From Photobacterium frigidiphilum (GTDB taxonomy: Bacteria > Pseudomonadota > Gammaproteobacteria > Enterobacterales > Vibrionaceae): DNA of 64,000 nt. Made by a program: the position numbers and the translations under genes. The notes beneath the pieces were generated by a model. That model saw only the letters and a program-made list of their open reading frames with translations. It had not been told where the DNA came from and searched no databases. The DNA lies in contig NZ_PYMJ01000011.1 of the NCBI RefSeq assembly GCF_003025615.1, forward strand, positions 62,001-126,000. Direction: 5' to 3'. This document shows positions 53,726 to 63,281 of this stretch, piece by piece. The number at the start of each line of letters is the position of its first letter. Position 1 is the first letter of the stretch.

Positions 53726-53991
53726 TATACCCAAGTCACCTCAAGATGCAGGATTCAGAGTGATCTCAGCGTATTTAATTCAAGGAAAATGTGTGTAGGA
53801 ATGGCATTTCCTTTCAAGCACGTTTGACACAGAAGTAGATACGCTGAATCACTCCCGAAGGGCGAGTTTTGTTGGGCTCTATGCGGTGTTACTTATTTCC
53901 AACGTAGAACGACTAGGTCTATAAATAAGTGCCTTGCCTAGAGCCCAACAAATTCTCGCTGAAACGAGCATCTTGAGGTAACTTGGGTATA
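53726..53991. repeat. Dispersed palindromic repeat, copy 3 (266 bp, MITE-like)
   Basis: Terminal inverted repeats TATACCCAAG and CTTGGGTATA bound 266 non-coding bases. The left 50 bases match copy 1 and the right 92 match copy 2. The middle holds GTGTAGGAATGGCATTTCC and no frame. It fills the gap between the DoxX and nuclease genes. Confidence 0.8.
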
Positions 53992-54161
53992 ACGCTAATC
54001 AATATCCCAAAGGATACGTCAAAATAATTTTGCACGCAAACTAATTGTGCGCAACTTTATGAGTGCAAAAATAGAACTTCATGAAAATGCCTTCAACTAA
54101 TAACGGCACAACATGATTTCCGTTATACTGCCTACGTCAAACACCATTCGAGACGCCTAAT

Positions 54162-55235
54162 TTGCCACAAGATAATCTGCCCGTTATAGAACAAGATGCT
54201 ATAACACAAACTCTGTCTGATACGATTAAAATCGCGACATTCAATCTTTTCAATTATCTTGAACCTCCTTTCGCCTTTTATGATTTCGAACGTATTTATA
54301 CCGCTGAGCAATGGCAAAAGAAACAGAATTGGATTGCAGAATACCTTATAGAATACAAGCCAGATGTTATTGGTTTTCAAGAAGTATTTAGCCCTGAATC
54401 ACTTAAAATTTTAGTCGCTGCACAAGGTTATGGCCATTTTGAGGTCGTTGATGAAGCAGAAGTCATTGATGATTTTATCTGCCGTAGCCCAGTTGTGGCA
54501 ATTGCATCGCGCTACCCAATCACTCACATAGAAGCCGTTGTACCCGATAAAGAGCTGGCGGTTGCTATGGGGCTGAAAGATAATTTTACATTCAGTCGCC
54601 AGCCTCTTCGCGCCACTATTGAACTCCCTCATATTGGCGAATGCGATTGCTATGTCGTGCACTTCAAGTCAAAGCGCCCGATGATAGAGCATGACAACAG
54701 TGCTAATGATGAATCACGTACACAAACAATTATTCAAACATTAAAAGCAGAAGTCACGGGTAGTTGGGGATCGTCGATTCAGCGCGGTTCGGAAGCAGCA
54801 CTGTTATTAATGAGTATCATTGAGCGTCGCGAGAAAACGGGGCTGCCAATGATGCTTATGGGTGATTTTAACGATTCACTATCAGATGGTGTATTAGCTC
54901 ACCTCTTAACAGGCTCACTACGTTTCATTTCAGAATCTGAAAGCGATGTGATTTTAGCAAAATACCGATTAAAGGATACATGGGATCTTTACCAAGCCAC
55001 AGATAACTGCACTGAAATGGCTCATCGTACACCAACCCATTATTACGGGATGAAAAAATCGGTATTAGATTATATTTTATTATCTTGTGAGTTCGATGCT
55101 CAGTATCATTCTAGTCTCTTCGAAGTCAGTGAGCATGACACCTACGACAGACACTTGATCAATCCCTCTTTTGAACGTGATAGTCAAAGTACCGATCATG
55201 GCATAGTGTGTATCACACTCGCCTTGCGTGCCTAA
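54162..55235 (+). CDS. Endonuclease/exonuclease/phosphatase (EEP) family protein
   Basis: 357 residues from a TTG start; no better ATG lies near. The EEP motifs are complete: IKIATFNLFNY, VIGFQEVFSPE (metal glutamate), MLMGDFNDSLSDG (catalytic Asp/Asn), LDYILLS, and STDHGIVCITL (catalytic His). There is no signal peptide, so it is probably cytoplasmic. Family members cut nucleic acids or phosphoinositides; the target here is unknown. A repeat element lies just upstream. Confidence 0.85.
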   Translation: MPQDNLPVIEQDAITQTLSDTIKIATFNLFNYLEPPFAFYDFERIYTAEQWQKKQNWIAEYLIEYKPDVIGFQEVFSPESLKILVAAQGYGHFEVVDEAEVIDDFICRSPVVAIASRYPITHIEAVVPDKELAVAMGLKDNFTFSRQPLRATIELPHIGECDCYVVHFKSKRPMIEHDNSANDESRTQTIIQTLKAEVTGSWGSSIQRGSEAALLLMSIIERREKTGLPMMLMGDFNDSLSDGVLAHLLTGSLRFISESESDVILAKYRLKDTWDLYQATDNCTEMAHRTPTHYYGMKKSVLDYILLSCEFDAQYHSSLFEVSEHDTYDRHLINPSFERDSQSTDHGIVCITLALRA

Positions 55236-55260
55236 TTGCTACCCTCTCTATATTTTACGC

Positions 55261-55289
55261 AAAAAAAAGCCAGTCAACGCATGACTGGC
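55261..55289 (-). terminator. Terminator for the AraC-GyrI gene
   Basis: On the minus strand GCCAGTC and GACTGGC with a seven-base loop are followed by eight T. It is 88 bases after the regulator stop. On the plus strand it is only a hairpin after the EEP gene. Confidence 0.85.
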
Positions 55290-55376
55290 AAGAAACTAAG
55301 CGGTTTGTCGATATTGGTGACAAACAATCGACGACATTTAGCGAAAATGTCTAAGAAGCGTTTTAGCCCATTCAGA

Positions 55377-56279
55377 TTACACTTTCACAGCTGTATAGAA
55401 GCTTACATCCCCTACTTCTGTTTCAGGATTGTAGCTATGATAGAGTTCAAAACATGGCCTTTCATCTACGTCTAAACCTGATTCAACAACCTGCCCTAAT
55501 AATTCATCCCAGTACTGACCAAAATCACTTTTACCACGGATCTCACTCCGTATAGAAGCATAGCCACCAGCAGGTAATATTTTCAATTCAATACCATTAC
55601 TAACTTCTGTTCCTTGTGGTACTGAAATACAGATATCTGTTCTGCACTTAGCGCTAGGTGTTAACTCTGGATTGTCGTGATAGATAAAAATTATTTCACC
55701 ATCGCTTAACCCTTTAGCCCCAGCCCATTGGCACACTTTGGCAATTGCAGTTTCATAACCTTCGCCATAAGTCCCAGTTACGCGGGTATAAGCAAGCAGG
55801 CGCTCATTAATTACTTCAGTTTTCATGACTTCACTCCATTGTTGATGACATGTAAAACTATAACTTCGTTCACCTTCTGCAGCGTGTCCTTCTTTGCTCA
55901 AGGTGTGTCCAATCTTGCTATTACGTAAAAGTAGAGATAATTCATTGAATGTCTGACAATTTTTTATTTCAGTTGGCGTTAGACCAAAATAACTTTTAAA
56001 AGCCTTAGCTAAACTTTGAGAACTCGAAAAACCGTACTCTAGAGCAACATACGTCACGCTGTAATCATTGTGAAATAGCATCTGCGCTGCATTTGTTAAC
56101 TTTAACCGACGAATATAATCAGCCACAGTTTCGTTAGTCACAGCCTTGAAGATACGATGAAAATGATAAGGTGATAAATGAGCCAGTGCTGCCACATCAC
56201 TTAAATTAAGAGGTTGATTATAGTTTTTTTCTAGGTAACGAATAACGGGAAGTACTTTTCTTTTATAGTTAGTTTTCAC
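55377..56279 (-). CDS. AraC-family regulator with GyrI-like effector domain
   Basis: 300 residues. The N-terminal 105 hold the double HTH (LNLSDVAALAHLSPYHFHRIFK and YVALEYGFSSSQSLAKAFKSYFG). From about residue 150 comes a GyrI-like/SbmC effector domain ending AGGYASIRSEI and a C-terminal CFELYHSYNPE. The order HTH first, ligand domain last resembles Rob of E. coli. It probably responds to a drug-like or cationic small molecule. No obvious target gene is adjacent. Confidence 0.88.
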   Translation of the reverse strand: MKTNYKRKVLPVIRYLEKNYNQPLNLSDVAALAHLSPYHFHRIFKAVTNETVADYIRRLKLTNAAQMLFHNDYSVTYVALEYGFSSSQSLAKAFKSYFGLTPTEIKNCQTFNELSLLLRNSKIGHTLSKEGHAAEGERSYSFTCHQQWSEVMKTEVINERLLAYTRVTGTYGEGYETAIAKVCQWAGAKGLSDGEIIFIYHDNPELTPSAKCRTDICISVPQGTEVSNGIELKILPAGGYASIRSEIRGKSDFGQYWDELLGQVVESGLDVDERPCFELYHSYNPETEVGDVSFYTAVKV

Positions 56280-56388
56280 GCCATATCCATATGTTTTATT
56301 GTCAGTATTATTTCGTCATAAGCATAACGTCAATTTATGCTTTCAATCTTAATTCCTATACTGACAAAAAGTAAATAAAGCGGATCAA

Positions 56389-56425
56389 AAAAGCCCTGAT
56401 CTTTCAAAAGAAGATCAGGGCTTTT
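56389..56425 (-). terminator. Intrinsic terminator after the RhlE-like gene
   Basis: AAAAGCCCTGATCTT pairs perfectly with AAGATCAGGGCTTTT over a seven-base loop, with A and T runs at both ends. Confidence 0.92.
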
Positions 56426-56449
56426 GTTATGCTTTACTTTATTTCAGGC

Positions 56450-57847
56450 TTATCGTGTAACGCTCGCAGGACGAGGGGTACGACGCTTTGCAGGTTTTGC
56501 TTTAGGTGCGCCAGTACCAGCTCCTGAACGATTTGACGGTTTACCCGTACCTTCGCTTTGGCTTTGACCACCAACATGGCGTCTATTTTTGCCTTGTGGT
56601 TTATGGCCTTTAGCATTTTCACCAGAACGTTGACCGTCACGGTGATCTGATTTTGGTTTCTTCGGTTTACTCGGCTGAATTGCGCGCGTATCTAAGCGAG
56701 ACTCAGGCAGCTTATTCACTGCTTCAAAACCACTAATCTGTTCACGTGGTAATACTTGCTTAATTAAACGTTCGATAGCAGCAAGATCTTTGTATTCATC
56801 AGCACACACTAATGAAATAGCTTGCCCTTCACAACCAGCACGGCCAGTTCGGCCAATACGGTGAACGTAATCTTCAGAAACATGCGGTAATTCAAAGTTA
56901 ACCACTTGTGGTAATTGCTCAATATCAAGACCACGTGCAGCGATATCTGTTGCAACAAGCACTTGAATTTCTTTACTCTTGAAGTTTGCCAGTGCCTTAG
57001 TACGTGCACCTTGGCTCTTGTTACCATGAATCGCAGCAGCTTTAATACCACGACCTTCAAGATGAGTAGTCAAACGGTTCGCACCGTGTTTTGTCTTTGT
57101 GAATACCAGTACCTGACCCCAGTTATTTTCTTTCAATAACTTGGTTAATAGGTTCGCTTTTCGGCTTTTATCTACAGGGCAGATCCACTGTTTAACTGTT
57201 GGAGCCGTTGCATTACGTGGCGTAACAGAAATTTCTACCGGGTTATTAACCAGACCTTTTGCAAGCTGGCGAATCTCAGTAGAGAAAGTAGCAGAAAAAA
57301 GTAAGTTCTGGCGTTGCTTTGGCATTGCTGCCAATAATTTACGTATATCACGAATAAAGCCCATGTCTAACATGCGGTCAGCTTCATCTAGAATCAATAC
57401 TTCTAGCTGGTCAAAACGCACAGCTCTTTGGTTATAAAGGTCAAGCAATCGACCCGGTGTTGCAACCAACACATCAGCACCTTGACGTAATCGCATCATT
57501 TGTGGGTTAATTTTAACGCCACCAAATACTACCGCTGAGCTCAATGGAAGATTTTTAGCGTACAACGCAACACTTTCAGCAACCTGTGCCGCCAATTCAC
57601 GCGTAGGAGTAAGTACAAGTGCACGCACTTGATTAGGCTTAACACGTGGACCATTAGATAAACGCTCTAAGACAGGAAGGGTGAAAGCTGCTGTCTTACC
57701 AGTGCCTGTTTGGGCCGCTGCCATTACATCCTTACCTTCGATTACAGCTGGAATTGCTTGAGCCTGAATTGGCGAAGGTGTGTCGTAGCCTTGTTTAGTT
57801 ACGGCTTCAAGGATTGGCGCAGATAGGCCCAGGGAGGCAAAGCTCAT
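56450..57847 (-). CDS. rhlE: DEAD-box ATP-dependent RNA helicase, RhlE-like
   Basis: 465 residues from 57847 (MSFASLGLS), the usual start of this group; an ATG six codons upstream lacks a ribosome binding site. All helicase motifs are present: Q motif [54 protein letters not shown] and [10 protein letters not shown]. The last 90 residues are basic and low in complexity ([11 protein letters not shown]..., RPASVTR), likely an RNA-binding tail. Such helicases remodel rRNA or degradosome RNAs, often in the cold. Single gene with a perfect terminator. Confidence 0.9.
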   Translation of the reverse strand: MSFASLGLSAPILEAVTKQGYDTPSPIQAQAIPAVIEGKDVMAAAQTGTGKTAAFTLPVLERLSNGPRVKPNQVRALVLTPTRELAAQVAESVALYAKNLPLSSAVVFGGVKINPQMMRLRQGADVLVATPGRLLDLYNQRAVRFDQLEVLILDEADRMLDMGFIRDIRKLLAAMPKQRQNLLFSATFSTEIRQLAKGLVNNPVEISVTPRNATAPTVKQWICPVDKSRKANLLTKLLKENNWGQVLVFTKTKHGANRLTTHLEGRGIKAAAIHGNKSQGARTKALANFKSKEIQVLVATDIAARGLDIEQLPQVVNFELPHVSEDYVHRIGRTGRAGCEGQAISLVCADEYKDLAAIERLIKQVLPREQISGFEAVNKLPESRLDTRAIQPSKPKKPKSDHRDGQRSGENAKGHKPQGKNRRHVGGQSQSEGTGKPSNRSGAGTGAPKAKPAKRRTPRPASVTR

Positions 57848-57978
57848 AAGATCATCTCTTGTCATTATTTTTCATAGTTTAGACCGTCTTGAGGACGGGG
57901 GGGCGTGTAGCCTACAGGATATCGCGACCAAGTACCATTAATACTCAGTTTGACACTAATGAAAGCTACTGAAAACCC

Positions 57979-58011
57979 ATGAAAAAAGGCGTTATACAAC
58001 GCCTTTTCATG
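57979..58011. terminator. Hairpin terminator after the DUF2986 gene
   Basis: AAAAGGCGTT and AACGCCTTTT with a four-base loop, extended outward by CATG on both sides. On the minus strand it is 67 bases after the DUF2986 stop. Confidence 0.8.
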
Positions 58012-58077
58012 GTGTTTTGAACATGTTCTCACATTTGAGCACATGACCTACCTATAACTAGGTAGTGCAAAGCCTGA

Positions 58078-58299
58078 CTATTTAGTTTCAGGCTCTTTCG
58101 CAATCTCATCTGCGTTTGCAGTATCAATAGCTTGCTCTTCTGAAGCAACATCTTCTGACGTTTGCTGTGCAGCTTCTAAATCCATTTTTGCTCGATCAGC
58201 TTTAGAAATGTAACGCGGCTTATTACTTGTTTGTAATTTCACGTTCGCCTGCTTTAATCGCTTCTTTAGTATCTGGTTTAATTTCTTCTTTCTATTCAT
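58078..58299 (-). CDS. DUF2986 small basic protein
   Basis: 73 residues from 58299 (MNRKKKLNQILKKRLKQAN); the frame is open for 41 codons upstream but without family character. The core KKRLKQANVKLQTSNKPRYISKADRAKMD is the DUF2986 pattern, known mainly from Vibrionaceae and Shewanella relatives. The N-terminal half is basic and the C-terminal half acidic. Function unknown; the basic part suggests RNA or ribosome contact. Confidence 0.82.
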   Translation of the reverse strand: MNRKKKLNQILKKRLKQANVKLQTSNKPRYISKADRAKMDLEAAQQTSEDVASEEQAIDTANADEIAKEPETK

Positions 58300-58422
58300 C
58301 GTATTCTGTCGGTCACATTCTAAAGGTTCATAACGAACAAATTTCAATGCGCAGATTGTATAGGCTCTTAGCCTAATAACAAGTAAGATTTCACATTCTT
58401 CTTCGAATAGATATTTACACAA

Positions 58423-58738
58423 GAGATCGTCTTATCATTGCCGTTTTTATAAACGATCAATACATTGGCTTAAAACGGTCACCCATTTAGCGAATAAAAC
58501 AACATGTACTGAATGAAAACGCATCGATTAAAACGGCTAACGTTCGATAATTACTCATTGTTAAACAATTATTTAGTCATTATTCTGCTTACACCACACG
58601 CAAGCACTGCGTGACACCTCACAAAATTATGTACAGTGATTAATTACATCACGAAATTTGTGACAAACTTCTCGCACTCACCCTCGTTTAACGCCTACTA
58701 TGCCCTCGCATCCCCATAAATAATAATGAGAGTTCACA
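58423..58738. other. Promoter region of the 5'-nucleotidase gene
   Basis: AT-rich gap. At 58649-58663 it has the imperfect palindrome TCACGAAATTTGTGA, whose half-sites point the wrong way for CRP. No gene or clear -10/-35 pair recognised. Confidence 0.4.
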
Positions 58739-60649
58739 ATGAAAAAGCATTTATTAGCCTCTGCTATTCTCTTTTCCCTAATAAGCAGCCCTGCATTTTC
58801 TGCAGATGGCGACATTACCGACGTTACGATTTTAGGCACATCTGATATTCACGGGCATTTTATGCCATGGGATTATGCCAGCGACAAAGCGAACATGAGG
58901 GGTAGCCTGAGTCAAATCGCGTCTAAGGTAAAAGACATTCGTAAAAACAATGACAACGTCATTCTTGTTGACGCAGGCGATACGATTCAAGGTAACTTTG
59001 TCGAAACATTTAAAGATGAACCCGTTGATCCTATGATGCTGGGGTTCAATGAAATGAAGTACGATGTATGGGTACCGGGTAACCATGAATTCGACTTTGG
59101 CTTAAAAGTATTAAACCGCTCACTCACTCAATTTAAAGGTCAAACTTTGGGCGGTAATATTAAGCGAGCCGACGGCAACCCTTTTTTACCTGCGCACACA
59201 ATTCTTGAGCGTGATGGTATAAAGATAGGTGTTATTGGAATGGATACACCAATGACACAAGTGTTTGCTGAAGGTACAAACCGTCTTGAAGGGATGACAT
59301 TCACTAACCCATCTTTGGAAGTGAAAAAAGTTATTCAACAAATCAAAAACGATGTCGATGCGATAATCCTTGTTGCTCACATGGGTATTGATAACGAAAA
59401 CAACATCAAAGACACCGGCGTGCGTGACATTGCTGAAGCAAACCCAGAGATTGATGCAATTGTGGCGGGCCACATGCATACGCTGGTTGATAAAGCGGTA
59501 ATCAACGGCGTTATTGTGACAGAACCAGATAAGTATGGTCGTGCCCTATCTCGTATTGACCTTCAATTTGAAGAACGAGACGGTGAATTCTCTTTAATCA
59601 ATAAAGACAGCTATACCTACAAAATCAAAGGCACTCTTTCTGATGAAAAGATGGAAGAACTGTATGCACCCTATCACAAACGTTTACGTGAAAATGCAAA
59701 TCGCGAAGTGGCAGAGCTAACTGGTGTTGATCTTGTTCCTGAAAATGAAATTAAAGGTATTCCGCAAGTACACATTCAAGACACAGGTATTAGCGCACTT
59801 TATCAAGAAGCAAGTATGTACTACGCGCCTAAAGCGAATGTTATTGCTCTTCAAATAGATAACGATAAAGCTGAGCTCGATGTAGGTCAGATTAAAGCGA
59901 AAGATATTGCCTTTAACTACCAATACGCAGGTGGCGAAATTACGGTATACGCCATGACAGGTAAAGAATTAAAAACCTACATGGAATGGTCTGCTGGCTA
60001 TTTTAACAGTGTTAAAGAAGGTGATGTAACGTACAGCTTTAACCCTGAACGCCGTTCGTCTAAATACTCAACCAATGATTTCTTTGCTGGTGTAACGTAT
60101 ACCATCGACTTAACAAAACCAGCAGGTAAGCGCATTACTGATCTGCAGTTTGCTGATGGCCAAAAAGTCACTGACGCCACAAAAATCACTCTAGGTATGA
60201 ATAGCTACCGTATGGGACACCTAACCAAAGCAGGCGGCGTTCTTGAAGGTCAAAGCTTCCCTGTTATCTTTGATACTGAAGAAGAGTATGGCGAAGATGA
60301 AGGTACAATCCGTAACCTTACAGTTCGCTACCTAACAGAAGTCAAAAAAGGGACTTACGAAGGAAAGCCGATGAACCGCTGGCATCTTAGTGGTCTTGAA
60401 GGCTATCAAGCTGAAAGAGCTGTAATCAAAGCCCTAATCAACTCAGGAAAGATTTCAGTTCCGACAAGCAGCGATGGTCGCTACACAAACGTTGCCTCTA
60501 TCAATGTTAAAGACAAAATCTTTAACAATAAAGAAGCGTTTAATGCGTACATTACAGCACAAGAACAAAAGCTTATCGCAACGACTGATGATGTTGAAAA
60601 AGCGCAAATTCAACGTGACCTTATTATTGCTAAAGCACTAAACAAATAA
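58739..60649 (+). CDS. Periplasmic 5'-nucleotidase / cyclic phosphodiesterase (UshA/CpdB family)
   Basis: 636 residues. The signal peptide (MKKHLLASAILFSLISSPAFS, then AD) is clear. The N-terminal metallophosphoesterase domain has TSDIHGHFMPWD, DAGDTIQGN, PGNHEFDFG, LVAHMG and VAGHMHT. From about residue 340 comes the 5'-nucleotidase C-terminal domain with the substrate loop near NSYRMGH. It should release nucleosides and phosphate from external nucleotides. CpdB-type 2',3'-cyclic activity is equally possible. Monocistronic with a terminator. Confidence 0.88.
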   Translation: MKKHLLASAILFSLISSPAFSADGDITDVTILGTSDIHGHFMPWDYASDKANMRGSLSQIASKVKDIRKNNDNVILVDAGDTIQGNFVETFKDEPVDPMMLGFNEMKYDVWVPGNHEFDFGLKVLNRSLTQFKGQTLGGNIKRADGNPFLPAHTILERDGIKIGVIGMDTPMTQVFAEGTNRLEGMTFTNPSLEVKKVIQQIKNDVDAIILVAHMGIDNENNIKDTGVRDIAEANPEIDAIVAGHMHTLVDKAVINGVIVTEPDKYGRALSRIDLQFEERDGEFSLINKDSYTYKIKGTLSDEKMEELYAPYHKRLRENANREVAELTGVDLVPENEIKGIPQVHIQDTGISALYQEASMYYAPKANVIALQIDNDKAELDVGQIKAKDIAFNYQYAGGEITVYAMTGKELKTYMEWSAGYFNSVKEGDVTYSFNPERRSSKYSTNDFFAGVTYTIDLTKPAGKRITDLQFADGQKVTDATKITLGMNSYRMGHLTKAGGVLEGQSFPVIFDTEEEYGEDEGTIRNLTVRYLTEVKKGTYEGKPMNRWHLSGLEGYQAERAVIKALINSGKISVPTSSDGRYTNVASINVKDKIFNNKEAFNAYITAQEQKLIATTDDVEKAQIQRDLIIAKALNK

Positions 60650-60670
60650 TATTTCGAAAAATTAAATATA

Positions 60671-60706
60671 CAGCCTCCAGTTATACACGCTTGGAGGCTG
60701 TTTTTT
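60671..60706 (+). terminator. Intrinsic terminator
   Basis: CAGCCTCCA and TGGAGGCTG with a 12-base loop, then six T, 21 bases after the nucleotidase stop. Confidence 0.92.
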
Positions 60707-60810
60707 CTTTACAGCTCAACCCACAGATTTTGCAACTCCGTAATACTCCCAAACAAAACTTGCCAATTAGATCGTGTATGATGACAACATCTCGATTAGG
60801 AAGTAAGTGC

Positions 60811-61767
60811 ATGAAAGATCTTTTCTACAGCCTCGATTTAAACTTATTGCGCACCTTCTTAGTACTTTCGCAAGAACTGAATATGCGAAAAGCTTCGGAA
60901 CGTCTCTATGTCTCGCAACCCGCGATAAGCCAAGCCTTACAACGACTACGAAATCATTTTGGTGACGAACTATTTCTAAAGTCGATCAATGGATTAAAAG
61001 CCACGCCATATGCAGAAGACTTAGCAGAACGCATTACACCTTATTTAGATGGGCTGGCTAACGCACTCAATACACAAAATGTATTTAATCCCTCAGAGCT
61101 AAACCGCACCATCAAAATTGCATTATCCCCTCAGGTATTATGCACGCTGTCAGGCGCTTTGGTTCAACATCTGAAAAAAGAAGCCCCTAATCTTGATCTG
61201 CATATACTCAATTGGACAAGTACTACCCTTGATGATATTGCAAAAGACACCATTCATCTTGGGATCAATTATGATTACCCATCGGCACCAAAAGAAGTCA
61301 GCACCAAAGAGCTTATCAAGCTCGATGGCGCTGTTATTGTGCGTAAAGACCACCCAATCAAACTTTCAGAAGCCACACCAATAGACTTTTCCGGATATGA
61401 AATAGCCTCGATGCTCATTCCGGGCTGGAATGATCGTGTAAGTTACACTGCCGAAATTTTAGCGAAAAAAGGGATTCCACATAAAGTCGGTTTTCGCTCA
61501 GAATTTCCGATGGCGCTGATTGACGTAGTACAACATACTGATATGTATTTCCCTAGTTCAACCAACTTCCCTATTCATCAATACCCAAACCTACGCATGA
61601 TATCGGTCAAGGTTGATGGCGAAATTATCCAACAGACACTCTATAGCTATACACATCAACGGAACCGAAAAAGTGATCTGAACAATTGGCTACACACGCT
61701 TATATTTGATCTCTTAACCGAACAAAAAACGTTACATGCAGAAATACGATTCCCTAACATCATTTAG
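60811..61767 (+). CDS. LysR-family transcriptional regulator
   Basis: 318 residues from 60811 (MKDLFYSLDLNLL), with AGGAAG upstream; the frame is open for 40 more codons, but these overlap the preceding terminator. The winged helix is ELNMRKASERLYVSQPAISQALQRLRNHFGDELF. A PBP-like effector domain follows. It lies between the nucleotidase gene and an outer-membrane protein gene, all on the plus strand. Target and ligand unknown. Confidence 0.88.
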   Translation: MKDLFYSLDLNLLRTFLVLSQELNMRKASERLYVSQPAISQALQRLRNHFGDELFLKSINGLKATPYAEDLAERITPYLDGLANALNTQNVFNPSELNRTIKIALSPQVLCTLSGALVQHLKKEAPNLDLHILNWTSTTLDDIAKDTIHLGINYDYPSAPKEVSTKELIKLDGAVIVRKDHPIKLSEATPIDFSGYEIASMLIPGWNDRVSYTAEILAKKGIPHKVGFRSEFPMALIDVVQHTDMYFPSSTNFPIHQYPNLRMISVKVDGEIIQQTLYSYTHQRNRKSDLNNWLHTLIFDLLTEQKTLHAEIRFPNII

Positions 61768-61804
61768 TTTTCATCGTAACCATCCTTACAATCTATCACC
61801 TCTC

Positions 61805-61837
61805 ATATCGATAATAAGCCCTGCTTATTATCGATAT
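61805..61837 (+). terminator. Hairpin after the LysR gene
   Basis: ATATCGATAATAAG and CTTATTATCGATAT are perfect inverse 14-mers with a five-base loop. The stem is AT-rich and no T-run follows. Confidence 0.55.
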
Positions 61838-61932
61838 AATGATACTCAATTAGCAGTAATTAAGCGCTCTCAGTAAACTCCCCTCACAAAATAAAACACT
61901 GTATTTAAATTATTAATGAAGAGAGTATTTAC

Positions 61933-62478
61933 ATGAGAAAATTATTACCTGTCGCAGCAACATTCCTTATTGCATCATTCGCTTCAAGTGTCATTGCCGA
62001 CGATAATTACCAAGGTCACCGCGCAGGTATTGGATATTCATGGACTGAACTTTCAGAAATTAGCGGTGGCATCAATCGTTATTCAGCCGACTATGGTGAT
62101 GGAATCAAAATCGAATATGGGTATGATTTCAACCGTATTGTCGGTCTCAATGTTTCTTATGCCCAGAATAATGATAACTGGTCTTTTGGCAAACTCGATG
62201 CATCGAACTTCCAAATTGATTCTGACATTGGTTATGCGTTTTTACTCAATGGTTTCGACATTAAACCTTATGGGGCAATCGGTCTTTCTCGCATAAATGA
62301 AAAATTCACATATAACTCAGGCGCTAGCGATAGCTCTTCAGAGACATCCTTAGCTTTAGGAACTGGTGTTCGTATGGGCTTTGACTTTGGTTTATACGCC
62401 GATTTACGCGCTAACATTGTATTCACTGAACATGTTGATACTGAACAATATTCCTTCACTGTCGGTTACCGCTTCTAG
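61933..62478 (+). CDS. Outer-membrane beta-barrel protein (OmpX/Ail-like size)
   Basis: 181 residues with a signal peptide (KLLPVAATFLIASFASSVIA, then DD). The mature part of about 158 residues alternates hydrophobic and polar residues and ends in SFTVGYRF; the C-terminal phenylalanine is the usual barrel-insertion signal. Size fits an eight-stranded porin-like barrel. A second barrel gene follows 66 bases later. Function unknown. Confidence 0.8.
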   Translation: MRKLLPVAATFLIASFASSVIADDNYQGHRAGIGYSWTELSEISGGINRYSADYGDGIKIEYGYDFNRIVGLNVSYAQNNDNWSFGKLDASNFQIDSDIGYAFLLNGFDIKPYGAIGLSRINEKFTYNSGASDSSSETSLALGTGVRMGFDFGLYADLRANIVFTEHVDTEQYSFTVGYRF

Positions 62479-62544
62479 TTAGCCGCATAACGATGCAATG
62501 AACACCTAGCCTTTCAACTGAAACGAATAATTGTTGAGAAAAAA

Positions 62545-63066
62545 ATGAAGTCACCTGCACTGTTAATGCCTATCGCATTTTTATTGATAACAAACACTGT
62601 TCAAGCGAAAACCATTCATATCTCACCAGATATACGGCTAGGTGAACATGACGGATATGGTTTACAACTGGGTGTTAAAGACGTTATGTGGCTAGATGCT
62701 GTGTTCATTAGTATCGGCAAGATCGAAGGGGAAAGTACCGGTATTTACACTGATTCATACCGTAAAGAAAAAGTGCACACCTATCGACTTGGTGGTCAAT
62801 ATGCTTTTGATCGCGCAGAAATACACAAGGTACAATTAGAACTTGGCCTGTCAAAATATTCAGGCCGTTATTACAACTACAATAACTTGTCGAAAGAACA
62901 TTATAAATCTGACGGCATCAGTTATTCGACCAGTTATGTCTATCAAGCAACAGACACCTTTGGATTGCGCGCTGGTGTTGAATTCAACTTCTTTGGCCCG
63001 TTTTCAACACCACGCGTTTTTGATACCACGGTGAATGCAACCTTAGGCTTCACTCTCAGTATTTGA
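62545..63066 (+). CDS. Outer-membrane beta-barrel-like protein
   Basis: 173 residues with a signal peptide (LLMPIAFLLITNTVQA, then KT). The mature part shows repeated aromatic-ended beta strands (YGLQLGVKDVMW, YRLGGQYAF, TFGLRAGVEFNFF) and ends TLGFTLSI. The terminal residue is isoleucine rather than phenylalanine, a weaker barrel signal. It follows the OmpX-like gene and may be co-transcribed. No known family recognised. Confidence 0.65.
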   Translation: MKSPALLMPIAFLLITNTVQAKTIHISPDIRLGEHDGYGLQLGVKDVMWLDAVFISIGKIEGESTGIYTDSYRKEKVHTYRLGGQYAFDRAEIHKVQLELGLSKYSGRYYNYNNLSKEHYKSDGISYSTSYVYQATDTFGLRAGVEFNFFGPFSTPRVFDTTVNATLGFTLSI

Positions 63067-63281
63067 GTGGTGTACCCGTTATCTTTTACTGCCATCAACT
63101 CACACTTTTAAAGCCTCGTAATTTCTTAAGCTATGCAACAGCCCTAATTTGTCTAGACTTGCTTCTATAAATAGAAAGATAAGGTTCATGAATTGATTTA
63201 ATTAAGCCTGAATACAGTTTGTTGCGCTAACCTTACTCAACTAGGCTCAAATTTTAATATTCGTAAATTAAAGGGAAGCAC

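Noticed and set aside
53726..53991. Small-RNA or CRISPR-like array in the palindromic region
   Set aside because: The structure is one element with terminal inverted repeats, not regularly spaced direct repeats.
58649..58663. Possible CRP site before the 5'-nucleotidase gene
   Set aside because: The palindrome reads TCAC...GTGA, the reverse order of the CRP half-sites TGTGA...TCACA, so it is not a CRP match.
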